Shown here piece by piece: positions 1 through 13,400 of a stretch of 64,000 nucleotides of DNA; the first letter of the stretch is position 1; every line of letters begins with the position of its first letter. A program made the translations under genes and the position numbers. The DNA lies in contig CM075104.1 in NCBI GenBank assembly GCA_037576195.1, forward strand, positions 11,982,211 through 12,046,210, read 5' to 3'. This stretch comes from Phytoseiulus persimilis (Eukaryota > Arthropoda > Arachnida > Mesostigmata > Phytoseiidae). The notes beneath the pieces were generated by a model. The model did no database searches, was not told the origin of the DNA, and was given only the letters and a program-made list of their open reading frames with translations.

Positions 1-179
1 GTCGCTGATCGAGTGAGAGATCGACGGGAATCACGCCTTTGATGAAGTGACAGGACTCGATGTCTGTGGTAGCGCTTCAGATTGACGTGGGGAGTCGAAC
101 GTCTCTGGGAACGTTTGAGGGAGACTTCATGAGGAATCCGACGCCGATGAGCGGTTTGTGGGCGGCCGGCCTGCTCCGC

Positions 180-187
180 CGTGAGAA
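180..187 (+). promoter_or_regulatory. Candidate Su(H)/CSL site
   Basis: CGTGAGAA fits the YGTGRGAA consensus for the Notch nuclear partner Su(H)/CSL. It lies in the upstream Notch intron. One short match alone is weak evidence. Confidence 0.25.
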
Positions 188-1267
188 CCACACAGGAGTC
201 GATCCGAACGAAAATCATTCCACGCCATGGTCAGCGTGCATGCATCCGAAGACCTTTGGAACCGGTGTGTTGCTCGATGTCGCTCAGCTTGCGGCCGCTC
301 GACCATTGTGTGAAGAAGAGTTTGCTGAAGGAGGAAAGAATGCCTCCGAAAACACGGGGAAACACAAGAGGGGCCGAAGTCACGATTCCGCCAGTAGTCC
401 GTGGGGCGTTCGAAGATTCTTCGTTCATTGCTTCTGTAGCAGCCCTCGGCTGGCGTTAATTATGTTCACATGATCCTCAATAATCCAATTCTCGCGACAT
501 TGAAGATGACTTTTTCTCAGCCTCTCAAGGATGCCTCTCCTGGGAGGACTCGAACCTTTTGTCGAACTGTTTCTGAAGACGAAACAACCGAGGAAAAAAC
601 CGAGCTTTCGCGGCGGTTCCCAGCTGTGCGAGTCATCGGTCGCAGTCGTCGCCACGCGTACTATCATTGTGGCTTCCAATTTGGCGGGTTGTTTTTCCTC
701 CTCCTCATCCACCTTCTTCGTCATCCGCTCCTACGAAGTTTCCGAGTGGATTTTACCGTTCGAGCCGGATAGATTTATGACCCGCCGAGCTTGCCTTTGA
801 TCTCGGCGGTTCGAACGAAGATTGCAAATCAGACGAAGCGCCGAGAAAGCCCAGTCGGAGCAGTTCACGTTGGCCGTCGCATTCCTCCTGATGAATCTCT
901 CGAATGATCACGAGCTTCACAAATCTTTGAACTCGCGATGAAGATTCCGCGCCATCGGAGCCGAAAAATATTCCACGATCCGACAAAGCCCCAGAATTGC
1001 GGCGGGTCAGTGGCGCCATTTCCAGTGGAGGGATCTCGTTCGAGATCGCGGAAAACAGAATGTCGCCCCGCTCCTGAGCTCAGTCGTGTCGTTTGGGTTT
1101 GTGTGATTTTTCTCGCGCGGAGCAGCGTCTGGAGGACGTGAGCGGTGTTGAGCGACGACTGATTAGCGGGGGAAAACGAAATATCGAGGAGAACCTTTGC
1201 TGTAACGCGCGTTCCTGCCAGGCCCGATACAGCTTCGATTTCCGTTGCTGTTGTTTCGAACGAAAGA

Positions 1268-1275
1268 CGTGAGAA
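1268..1275 (+). promoter_or_regulatory. Candidate Su(H)/CSL site
   Basis: CGTGAGAA, fitting YGTGRGAA, about 190 bp before the first visible Notch exon. Confidence 0.25.
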
Positions 1276-1467
1276 CGCGAACGGAAAATACTCCAGCACC
1301 CGCTTCCACGCTGGATTCATGGAGTCATTGGTTCGCATCAAGCGATTCGAACTGTTCTCGTTTTATTATCTCGACTCTTCATACATGCTCATCGTGCTCG
1401 ATGTTTACGTGCTGGCGCAGTGAATAATACCGCGTCACCCGATGCTTATCCCTGTTTTTCTTTTCAG

Positions 1468-4400
1468 ATGCCTTCCATCTTTTGCCGGCGAATACTGCCA
1501 GCATCAGAACCCGTGCACCGCTCAAGGCAATCCGTGCCTCCACGGGGCGACATGTGATCCTCACGTGTCCGCGCACGGAATCGATTACACTTGTCACTGC
1601 CCCGTCGGGTTCAACGGCTCGCTGTGCGAGCAGCGACAGCCCTCAATCTGCGACCACAACCCTTGCGAAAACGGAGCGGACTGTCAGCTTTTGTCTCTGA
1701 ACGACTACGTGTGCAAGTGTACTCCCGGATTCCGGGGCGCTCACTGCGAGAAACGCGACAACTGTGCGACCTCTCCGTGCAAGCACAGCACCTCGTGCAT
1801 TTCGACCGATTCGGGCTTCGAGTGCATCTGCAGCGAGGGCTACGAAGGCATAAAATGCGAGTTCGACATCGACGAGTGTGAACGCAACCCCTGCGTGCAC
1901 GGTCGCTGCACCAACCTGTTGGGCAGCTATAGCTGCACGTGCAACCCCGGTTACACGGGGAAGAACTGCGAGAGGGAGTTCGTTCCATGCAAACCGAGCT
2001 CGTGCCTCCACGACGGCGTCTGTACACCTGTCGGCAAGCACGATTACAACTGTACCTGCCCCAGGGGCTTCAAGGGCAAAGACTGCGAAATCAACATCGA
2101 CGACTGCGTCGGAAGCCTCTGCGCAAACGGCTCAACGTGCATCGATGGAATCAACGGCTACACGTGCGCCTGTCCACCTACAACGACCGGAGACTACTGC
2201 ACGATCGACGTTGACGAGTGTGCCACGAATCCCGGTATTTGCAAAAACGGCGCGACCTGCACGAACACGAAGAACGGCTTCACGTGCGCTTGCGTGAACG
2301 GATGGACGGGAGCGGATTGCTCGGAGAACATCGACGACTGCGCAGAAGCAAACTGCCACAACGGAGCCACGTGCGTCGACCGCGTTGGCCGCTACGACTG
2401 CAAATGCCCACCGGGCAAAATCGGTCTCCTGTGCCATATCGACGATGCGTGCAGTTCGGATCCGTGCCACGAGGGAGCGATCTGCGACACGAGTCCCGTT
2501 GATGGCAGGTATACTTGTTCGTGCGAAGACGGCTGGACCGGACTCGACTGCTCCGAAGATCTGAACGAGTGCTCTGGGAACGTGAACCCCTGCGAGCACG
2601 GGGGCGAGTGCTTCAACACGCCGGGATACTTCGCTTGCAACTGCACGCTCGGCTTCACCGGGCCCCGCTGCGAAGTCAACATCAACGAATGTGAACCCAA
2701 CCCCTGCAGGAACGACGGGACCTGTCTCGATGAAACCGGAGCGTATCGCTGCATCTGCATGCCCGGTAAGTGTTCCGTGTAGTTGCGCGGGAAATTCAGA
2801 TTTTTGTAGCGAGCATGTGGAGATTCAAGACCCTCTCCCGTTCAGTGGATTGAATTATTGAACGGCGGGAACCGTTGGCATGGGGACGGCGGGCGGGTCG
2901 AGGAATACGAAGTCTGTGGTACGTGCTTTTTGCTGTCGATGCTTTGTCACATGTCGTTGATCGGCGGCAGTATACGCTTCAAACGGGATCTCCTCCATCG
3001 ACCTGGGAAAATTCCAATCAAAGCAAAGAAAAAGCGGGGAACATCTGGCGTTCGGCGAAGGTGCGAAGATAAACGAAGTCGAACGTAGGCTCTCTTCAGC
3101 TTCTGCTTGGCGGTCCGCTCGTCGCCCGACCAGAGAGCCAGGAAGGCTGGATGACTTGCCTCGCTGGCCGAAGTGGTTGCCGTGTATGTAGCCTTCGTCT
3201 TCAGTCTGCTCCGCTCCGACCCAGATCGGCTGAGCTCATCGACGACTCAGAACCGAACAATCGTCGGCTCATCTTCTATTGGCGGTTGTCGTCGTCGTTG
3301 TTGTTGTTATGTAAATTCAATGAGTGGACAGCGGACCGATGCCACAGGATGGAGAACGCTGAAAAGAATAGACGTGTCCATCGAGAGGGTGACTTTCCCA
3401 CGCGTTTGAAGACTTTCCGGGCCTGTTTCTTCGAAATGGCCCCTGGACGCAACGCAGACACAAACACTCACAGATTACATCACCTCGCCGCAGCCATCAG
3501 AGCCTTGTGTCTCTCTTCCGAGTCGGCTTGGGTTCCCTATTCTCTGTGAGGACGTGATGTCGCCTCAGGCAGAATACAGGGATTTCTGCCGCTATCCTGT
3601 GTTCCGTGTCTTGTATGATGACTTCGGCACGGACACTTGAGCGTTCGGGTGATCTGAGGTGAGAAGCAATTGAATCAACCACTTCTGCTCAATCAGGACC
3701 ACTTGAACCGCGCGTCTGCGGACAACGTCGATGACCACGACAACAACGTCGACCGCGAACAAGTCCGATCCTATTTCTTCTCCGACAAGGCGTGTTCTGA
3801 CGATCAGCAGTGTCAGATACATTTGTCATGCGAGGCAGACCATCCGTCAAACGGATCGTTGTTGTAATGTGGTATCTCGCTCGCTCGATCTGTACATCCG
3901 ACTGAATGTTCGGCTGCCGTCGTAGCTCGTCGCCGCCGCCGTCATTAGCGATGGGTCCGAGAAGCTTATTCTCATGTCGACTCGTTGTCGTCGACCAATC
4001 GTTTCCAAACTCCATTTTCCAGCAGCTTCAGAAGCACCGCCGCCACCTTGTCCAGATCGACAAAACGATCGACGACAAAATCTCATTTCGAGCTTTGTCA
4101 AATTTGATGAATGGTCGAGACGAAGCTGGCAAAGTCGTGGTTCCTGGCGCCGTCGTCACCAACACCGTTGTTGCGCCCAGGGGATCGAATCAGATTGGAT
4201 TTTCAAGCGGACTTCGTACCTGCGATACGCGAGGTCGGACGAATCGCGGGGACCGTTTGCTGAAATTCGAAAATCAAGGCCCGGCGTCAAAGTTTCCGTG
4301 TAGGAATAGATTGCGCCGGTGCATGGAAACGGACTCCGACCAGAGATCGAGGCAGAATAATTTTTCACCGCGTTGCCCCTCCGCTCGTGTCTCATGCTCG

Positions 4401-7400
4401 AAGCCCAACGCCGTTGACTTCTGCAGCGATTGTGCTAAATGTAAATTTGTTCGGAGCCAGCTTTTTACGATGAGCGCCGCGAAGCGACGGGGCGAGCGTG
4501 GAAACGCCGAGCGAGAATACGGCTCGGTTTACACGGAACAGGTTTCAATCACTCTGTAGGGTCTTCTCTGTTCACTTCGGCATGATTGTTTGATCGATCA
4601 ACTCGATAATTGATTGACCGATTGCCGATCGGATAGGACCGAGGCAGAACTCCGCATTGATTGAGATCGCAACGCGTCATCGTGGAGTTCTTCGCCGAGG
4701 GAGCTCGTTCCCTCCCGCAATCGTTTCTCGGCCATGGATCGAGGAAACAGCATCGCAAAGCAAGTCTAGAAAAGGTGCAGATGAGCGAAAGTTGAGATTC
4801 GAGCATCAGCAGATCTTGTTGTGTTCGTGTCTTTGTTGTTTTGATTGGCGGGGTTGTTCTGCTTGCGGCTCTTTCGCCGCCCGTTCTACTGACGGCGCAG
4901 TCCGTCCAGCAGCCGACCGACCGACCGACCGACCGATCCACTCGTTGGCCGGACGGGCGATCCGCTGGCGGTACTCGTCCCAGGAGTACTTTGGTCGTCC
5001 AACGAGCAGAAAGCAACGATGCCGCGTTTTGTCGGCGTACCCTCTTCAAAGCGACGTTTCACCATAGTTGACGCAGACAGAGAAAGAGGGTTCTGTGGGA
5101 AAAGGTGGGCGAGAGTAAGGCCGCCGGCTGAAGATGTGACACACGTTCTTGGTGCCGTGCTCCACCGTTCCAGACATGATAACGCGATTCGAAACTAGCC
5201 TGCCGACTCGATTTGGCGGATGCACTCAGAACTGCTGGAATCTCGAGTCGAAACATTAAGTACATCGAGCTCGCTCCGCCGGAGACGGCGCATCGACCGC
5301 GCAGAACCCGCCACTCGTTCTGAAGAAACCGCTGAGCCTACAATGCCGAAGGGCGATGTCAGTAGAGGTGATGAGGTGAGTTGCGCTCCTCCCTCGCATC
5401 ATCCCAAATCGACCGCACCTTTAATCGCGAAATTCTTCAAAACGCCGCATCGACACCACGACTACCGATTGTTGCTCGACGTCTCTGCTCGGATGTCCTG
5501 CTTCGCGTGAACGACAACTACGGCAACCGGGAATGAAAACGGAGTCGCTCCCGTTCTCTGCTGGATCGGAGCTCGATCTCCCTGGTTGTTTTCCGAGCGA
5601 ATCGTTGTCTTTCAGCGTTTCTTCGCGTCGATGTTCTGGCTGAATGAGAACGACGACGACGACTTATGGCATCCGCACGTGGAATGCTGATACCAGTCCT
5701 GGAGCACGCCTCGTTCGACCGCCTGACCAGGCTCAAGGCCTCACCCGACAATATGTCGAAAGGAAAGATAGATAAGTCGCCACCGCGAACTAGCCACTGG
5801 CCGGATCTCGGCACCGAACCGAGCCGGGCCGCCGCCTGAGATCCGTCAGCTTCGAGCGGCCGGGACGAGTCCGCTGAGAGCGCAAAAACCACCAGACGAT
5901 CTTAATTTTTTCTTTCGTGAGCGCGTCACGGACCCGGAAGTGAGGCAGAGCTCGTTGCCTCTTTCCCATGTGTCTCGGGAGATGTGCAGATGCGAGTAGA
6001 CCCACTGTGCTCTGCTGCGTGGCTGTAGATGGGTGCGAAAGCGCACTATAACAACCCGCTCTCCCCGGTTCTCTCGGCAGCTCCTGGTTCTGGTGCACCA
6101 GCATCCGAAGAGAAAGAAAAAGGATCCACGAAGAAGATCCGGAGGAGGGCCTCTATTCGCACGGGGGTTCGACTGTGAGTTCCTCTGTGAGAAAAAGACT
6201 CCCGTCATGGGAAACTGCGATGAACTTTTTACCTAGCGTCGACTTATGACGACTCGTCTGTAAGCTGTAGAGCATGTTCACTTTCGCTCGACCGGCGGCA
6301 GTCCACGAATCCGATTCACATTTTCGGCGTCACAGGAGCGTCCGAACGCTGTCTCTTATTAAGGCAACACCGCTGCCTTCGGACAGTCGAGGAAAAACTT
6401 GAGGAGCTTGACATGATTCGAAAGGTTTTGATGCGATCGAGTTCATGTCCCCCCTCAGATGAAATGCAGAACCAAGATCGAGCCCTCTCTGGCTTTCGCT
6501 GTCGAGCAGAGTTCGGAAGAACAAGTGTCCGTCTCAGATTTCACGTAGGCGTTCCTCCCATCTTGCCTGCGACAGTGAGAGAGAGAGAGAGAGAGAGTTC
6601 CCTTCCGACTTCCTATCGGAGAGTGAATGGAAGAGTGAAGACGAAAGCCTGCACCAGCCAAACGATAAGCCGGAGGGGTTAGAGGTCATAAATTGTACTC
6701 TTGTTCCAACGGTTTCCTGTTTCCACAGGGATATTGCTGCTGTTGTTGTTGTCGTCGTCGTCGCTGTAGTCTCCGAAGAATCTCCGTCGCGGCCGCTGCT
6801 GCTCTTGATGACGATGATCTCGGTGGCGGCGGTAGTGATGATGGTGGATGAGAGCAGTGAATGAGACGAGCGTGAGAATCTGAGCTTTCTCAGCGGGTCG
6901 TGGTTGTTTATTTTGCCAACAAAAATATCGCCGGGACGTGTAACAAAAGACCGCCCAAAAATTGGCCACAAACCGTCATCGTTCGATTCCATTAAACGAA
7001 TTGCCCATCAACTAGCCCTGTTTTCCATCCACTCGCTGACAATGTTTACTAAAAATTGAGGGAACCCGAGACAACAGCTGTGGCGGGGACAGAAATGGAA
7101 CGAAATCGGCTTCCTCAAACGAGATCGGAGCGAGGTCTTCGTTCTGAATCTCCCAGACACAAGAGCAGAATACTGCGACGAGGGGTTGAGCTCGAGATCG
7201 AACCCAGGGACGGTTATCGACGAGCGGCAATCGACACGGACACAGAGACCCGCGTCCAGCGTTAGGAGAGAATATTTGAGTTTGATCCGCTCATCCGCCT
7301 TTGGATACTGTGAGTCCAATCGGATTCGCTCGTCATCCTCGTTCCGATAGGTTGAGAAAGGCTTCGTTTCCTCGAAATCCTTGGTTCCCCCGACTTATGG

Positions 7401-10400
7401 CATCGTTGAGACGACAGTGCAGTCCGAAAGTCTTTCCGCTGAATCTCTTGAGCGCGGCTCAGACAATTTTCCGCACTCTCTGACATCGAAACGGCGCAAC
7501 GGGACCCATGCTGGGATTGATTGATGTTTTTTTTCGGAAGTGTCAGAAGTCTGTAGATCTATCATGGAGACCGATTCGCGCGATGAGAGCGATCTTGAAT
7601 TTTGTGGAGTATTGGTCCAAACAACATAGCTCTCGTGTTTGGTGTCTGTCTTCGACTGTCACTCAAGCGGAGGGAGATATAGATAGATAGGTAGGAAGGC
7701 CGATAAGTGCGAGAATCCGGTGACCACTTGGTGCTCGGCCCTAGCAGAGCCGCACCTTTTCCGCCGCAGGCGGCACTCATGGTAATTCTGTATGACGCAC
7801 TCGAGCCGACGGCTGCAAGAGTTCATCCCAATCCGACGTCTTGAACAGTCTCAATTTTTGTCGGAAAATCCCGGCCAAAGCTGAAGACTCCTTCCACAAG
7901 CTCGCAGGCTCCCCCATCGATTCAGCTCCGATCTTGGATCGCTTTTCGGTCAGAGGCAGCGTGCGTTAACCCCAGAGTGTGGGGAAGGAGAGCGCCTTGT
8001 CTTGTGTTGTACATGGAGGTCGTCTGAAAGTGCTTTACGGTTGGGCTTGTTAATGGAGCGCGTTCAAAACGCGCAAACGAAACACACCCGCCGAAGCACG
8101 CACACAGAATGAAGAGGCTCTCGACTGTCAGTTTATCACGTTTGCTGAGAGGAGCGCACTATAGCGAGAGCGGCAACCACTTGCTCCGCAGAAGAAAACT
8201 ATTCGGCGTTTTCTCCTTTTCTAAGAAAGAGCCAAAACTTTCTTCGGGCGATCAGACAGTTACAAATTACCGGGGTCCACGGTCCCGGGCGCATCGCCTG
8301 ACCGCTCGCGTCGGCTGCGATAACCTACTAGATTATTGGGGTACCTCAGAACTACAGTTATTCATAGACGGATGCTTGTGCAGACATGCGGGAGCCACCG
8401 ACACACAATACTTCCAACGTTTTCATGAGTTTCAGCTCCTCGGACAATCCGCCTCTCAGCAGTCATTGGCCGATTGTTTTAACGGTCGAATCGCCAGCTC
8501 AACGGTCATTCGGTTCTCTTCGTGAAAGGCCGCGACAGAACGGTCGAATCCGCTAGCGGATCTCATTCAGTTCATGTAGGAGGATCGTCATGTGCCCACT
8601 CTATCCCTCTCGCGATCAGGCTTCTGTCGCCTTAGGAGATGTACATGATCGATAACCGTATGCTGGCTACAATTACTGAAACGTTGACTTAACTCCGTGG
8701 CGGTCTATCATTAGTTTTCAAAGATGTACTCTTGTCGCGGAGAGGAAGATGAAGCTGTCGCTGACTAACTGAGTTCTGAGCTTTGTGAAACTGTGCAGCA
8801 GGGATCACTGTCAGTGAACCGCACCTTCGACTCGAGGCCAGCCTTGTTTCACACGAAGCAACGGATTTTGGTGGATTCAGCCAATTCATCAGCTGATATC
8901 GCCGCTTAGGTAAAGCCAGACGGGAGCTCTGATGACGAAAGACTAACGGAAATCCGCTTTCTACCATTCCAGGTTTCACAGGGATCCACTGCGAAATCGA
9001 CATCGATGAATGCGCCTCGAACCCATGCGGACAGGGCTATTGCGTGGATCAGATCAACGGATACCGCTGCACGTGCCCCATCGGTTTCACGGGCACAAAC
9101 TGTGAAATCAACATCGACGACTGCGTTGACAACCCCTGTGAACATGGTGGACACTGCTACGATCTCGTGTCGGGCTTCGTTTGCGACTGCAGAGACGGTT
9201 TCACGGGAAAATTCTGCGAGACCAACATCGACGACTGCGCGAGCAATCCCTGTATGAACGGCACCTGCGTTGATGGCGTGGGAACCTACCACTGCAACTG
9301 CCAGCCCGGCTACACCGGGAAGAAGTGCCAAACCCAAATTAACGAGTGTCTGACCGAACCTTGCAAGCACGGCGGCACGTGCACGGACGTCGACAGTGGC
9401 TACAAGTGCCACTGCAAAGAAGGAACCACCGGGAAGAACTGTGAGCACAACATCAACGAATGCCTGTCCAACCCCTGCAGGCACGGCGCCACCTGCATCG
9501 ACGGCATCAACGAGTACACCTGCAAGTGCAAGCCGGGCTACACGGGAGCGAACTGTGAGATCGACATCAACGAATGCTCGCCGAACCCGTGTGAGAACAA
9601 CGCTCGCTGCGTCGATCTCGTCAACAACTTCCAGTGCATCTGCCCGAGAGGCTACTACGGAACCAGATGCAACTCGGACGTTGATGAATGCGCATCCAGC
9701 CCATGCCACAACGGAGGCACGTGCGAAGACGATCTCAACAAGTACCGGTGTCACTGCCCTCCCGGATTCACTGGTCATCGCTGCGAGAGCGAAATCGACG
9801 AATGCAAATCGAACCCGTGTCAGCACGGAGGCGTTTGCCACGATAAACTTGCCAACTACACCTGCACGTGCGCGCGCGGTTTCAAAGGAGCTAACTGCGA
9901 GATTAACATCGACGATTGCGCCAGTGCCCCATGCAACAATGGCGGATCTTGTATTGATCTCGTCGACGGCTACCAATGCGTCTGCGACGTGCCGTTCTCA
10001 GGACCGACCTGCGACGTCCGCCTCGACCCGTGCGGCACGAAGAGATGCAAGAACGGCGCCATCTGCTCACCGAGCCCCAACTTCATGGACTTCTCCTGCA
10101 GCTGCAAGCTCGGTTTCACCGGGCGCCTCTGCGACCAGGACATAAACGAGTGCGCCGTCAGCAATCCTTGCAGGAACGGCGCCACCTGCCACAACACAAT
10201 CGGCTCCTACACCTGCAATTGCACGAAAGGCTACGAAGGCAAGGACTGCCTGATCAACACGGATGACTGCGCGAGCTTCCCCTGCAAGAACGGAGGAACC
10301 TGCCTCGACGAAGTCGGTGACTACCAGTGTCTCTGCGTCGACGGCTTCGGCGGGAAGCACTGCGAAATCGACACCGACGAATGCTCCAGCAAACCGTGTC

Positions 10401-13400
10401 AGAACGGAGCCACCTGCAACGACTACGTCAACTCATACACCTGCACCTGCCCGTTGGGATTCTCGGGCGCCACGTGCGAGACCAACGACGACGACTGCAC
10501 AGGGAGTTCCTGCATGAATGGAGGCACCTGCGTTGACGGCATCAACTCTTACTTGTGCAGATGCCCGCCCGGCTACACTGGCACAAACTGCCAGTTTCGC
10601 ATCAACGAGTGTGACTCTGGACCATGCAGGAACGGAGGCACCTGCATCGACGACAATGGATTCTACGACTGCAAGTGTCTTCCTGGATACACCGGAAGGA
10701 ACTGCGAGAAGTTCGTCAACTGGTGTGAACAGAGCCCATGCGAAAACGGATCCACTTGCAAACAGCACAACAACACTTACAGCTGCACCTGCCAGCCCGG
10801 ATGGGCGGGCAAAAACTGCGACGTACAGATGGTTTCCTGCGCCGTTGCCGCCACCCGCAGAAAAGTCAAAATCAACGACCTGTGCCAACATGGCGGCGTG
10901 TGTGAAGACTACCACAACAGCCATCGTTGCATCTGCCCCAAGGGCTACGGCGGAAGCTACTGTCAGGAGAACATCGACGAATGCGCTCCCCAGCCCTGTC
11001 AGAACGGTGGGCTCTGCCACGATCTGCTCGGCGGCTACCGCTGCGAATGTCAGACCGGCTTCCAGGGCCAGAACTGCGAGTACAACATTGACGACTGTCA
11101 CCCCAAGCCCTGCCGGAACGGAGGCACCTGCTTCGATCTGGTGAACGCGTACCGGTGCATCTGCCCTCCTGGAACGGCGGGGATACTCTGTGAGTTCAAC
11201 CTCAACGACTGCACCGAATCCTCTTGCCACCATGGCGGAACTTGCGTTGATAAAATCAACGGCTTCGAGTGCGAATGCCCACCCGGCTACGTCGGCGCTC
11301 GCTGCGAAGGCGACATCAACGAATGCCTTTCGAACCCCTGCAGCTCGGTCGGAACCCAGGATTGCGTGCAGCTGGTCAATGACTACCGCTGCGATTGCAA
11401 ACCCGGCTTCGCGGGACGCCATTGCGACGCCAAGGTCGAGTTCTGCCCGCCGAACACCTGTCAGAACGGGGGCTTCTGCATCTCGACCGAACGTGGCCAC
11501 AACTGCATGTGCCCCGACGGCTTCATCGGCGACAGATGCCAATTCAACAACGCAACGTCCTGCTATCCGGGACTCTGCAAGAACAACGGTCGCTGCAACC
11601 CGACTCCAGGCGGTTACGAATGCATCTGTCCGCAGGGGATCCGCGGGAAGCACTGCGACTACGACGCCTACAACGAGTGCCTCTCGGCGCCCTGCAGGAA
11701 CAACGGTCTCTGCGTCGACAAGCTCGGCACCTACGAATGTTTCTGTCCGAGGAAATTCAAGGGCCGTCAGTGCGAGATCTACGACGTCAACCACCCCGGA
11801 AGCGTGGGCCAACCACTCGACGAGTTCAACGCGATCGGAAACTCCGCCGCCGAATTTGAAGAAATCCGCGCATGCGTCTACAACAACTGTCCCAAAAAAG
11901 CCAAAAACGGGGTCTGCAACACAGAATGTAACATGCCAGCCTGCGGATTCGATGGTGGCGACTGCTCGCTCGGCCTTAAACCGTGGGAGAACTGCACTGC
12001 TCCCATCAAGTGCTGGGAGGTGTTCGGGGACAACACCTGCAACGAAGACTGCAACAATCTGGAGTGTCTATTCGACGGCTTCGACTGCATCCGGAAACAG
12101 AAGCAGTGCAAGCCCGAGTACGATCAGTATTGCTTGATAAATTACGGCAACGGTTACTGTGACGAGGGCTGCAACACAAAAGAATGCAACTGGGACGGTT
12201 TGGATTGCGAGGAAGGTGATCCGTTCATTGCCGAGGGAGAGATCATCATGACGCTCCGGGAATCCCCCGAAGAGTTCGTCAACCGAAGCGCCTATTTCGT
12301 CCGATCGCTCAGCAAGAAGCTCCAAACCAATCTGCGCATCAAGAAGGACAGTCTCAATCAGGACATGGTCTATCCATGGGTGGTGAATGGCGACGATCAA
12401 TCCGATACTCCGAGGATCAGTGGTATCGAAATCGGGTGAGTAGCTCTCCATCGAGGCCGACCGGCGAGAACATCCCTCGCACTCTCTGGCACGAGAACAA
12501 CCCCGAATCCGTGCATTTTCCACCGATGTCTCACGAGTTTATTTTCCATTTGCAGCACAACTGTCCACCTCGAGATCGACAACCGGCAATGCGTGAAAGC
12601 CAACAATGGGGAATGCTTTTTGACGGCGTCGAAAGCAGCCGAGTTCATATCTGCGGCCCACTCGAAACAGGTCTTGGATATCAATGGTTTCACGATCGAA
12701 AGTCTCCGCGCTGGTGGGATTCAAGCAGGGAACTCGGGCTCGGACTCGAGTCTCACTCTGACTGTCATCGGACTGCTCACCGTCGCCCTCATGGGCACGC
12801 TGATCGGCGTCATGGTGTCCGGGCAGAGGAAACGCGCTCGGGGCATCACCTGGTTCCCCGACGGCTTCTTCCCCATGAGATCGGGAACCGGAGCACCCAG
12901 ACGTCGCCCCGACGGGCAGGAGATGCGCAGCATTTCGAAACTGTCCGCCCAGAGACTCGATGCCAATGATAACCATGGAATGTCAGAGTGGTCAGATGAC
13001 GATCTCCAAAATCCGCCCTCGAAACGCATGAGGCCCCATTCGAGCACCCCCGAGTCGTCTTACGGCGACACCCATACCGTCATGTCGACGGCCGACTACG
13101 ATGACAACGACCCTCGACCGTGGACGCAACAACATCTCAACGCCGCCGACGTGCGGAACCCGGACATCGTCGCGATGACACCGCCGCAACACAACTACGA
13201 GTACGAGACGCATATTGACGTCGACGTCAGGGGACCGGGAGGCCTCACGCCTCTGATGTGCGCCGCCCTCCGCGGCAACGGGCTGGACCAGGCGAAGGAA
13301 GACATGGAGGACGGCTCCGCGAACGTGATCCAAGATCTCCTGAACCAGGGAGCCAAGCTCACCAACAGAGCCGAGAGAACCGGGGAAACGTCGCTGCATC

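Larger units (their letters stand above)
1..1467 (+). other. Notch upstream intron (partial)
   Basis: The first recognisable Notch exon begins at 1468 after a TTTTCAG acceptor, and it begins inside EGF repeat 1. The exon with the signal peptide and the start of EGF1 must therefore lie before the window. I searched all frames here for a cysteine-patterned EGF half or a signal peptide and found neither. The open frames present overlap one another on both strands and look like chance in balanced-GC DNA. Two CSL-type octamers lie here (180-187 and 1268-1275). Confidence 0.7.
2766..8972 (+). other. 6.2-kb Notch intron splitting EGF12
   Basis: Bounded by a GTAAGTG donor at 2766 and a TACCATTCCAG acceptor ending at 8972; both sides rebuild one EGF12 glycine codon (phase 1). 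It is far longer than most other introns in the window. Open frames inside, including 217 codons at 3906-4559, have no recognisable motifs and are mirrored on other strands. It holds simple repeats, one copy of a dispersed repeat (8309-8450) and three CSL-type octamers. A long intron in this dosage-sensitive gene is a natural place for enhancers, but that is inference. Confidence 0.85.

Noticed and set aside
3906-4559. 217-codon open frame inside the Notch intron
   Set aside because: Arg/Ser-rich composition, no motif, overlapping frames on the other strand, and position within an intron with clear splice sites.
11395-11859. Long alternative-frame and antisense open frames across the Notch exons (also 9396-10145, 10433-11812)
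   Set aside because: Shadows of the Cys-rich EGF code: avoidance of stop codons in other frames follows from the repeated TGC/GGC/AAC usage.
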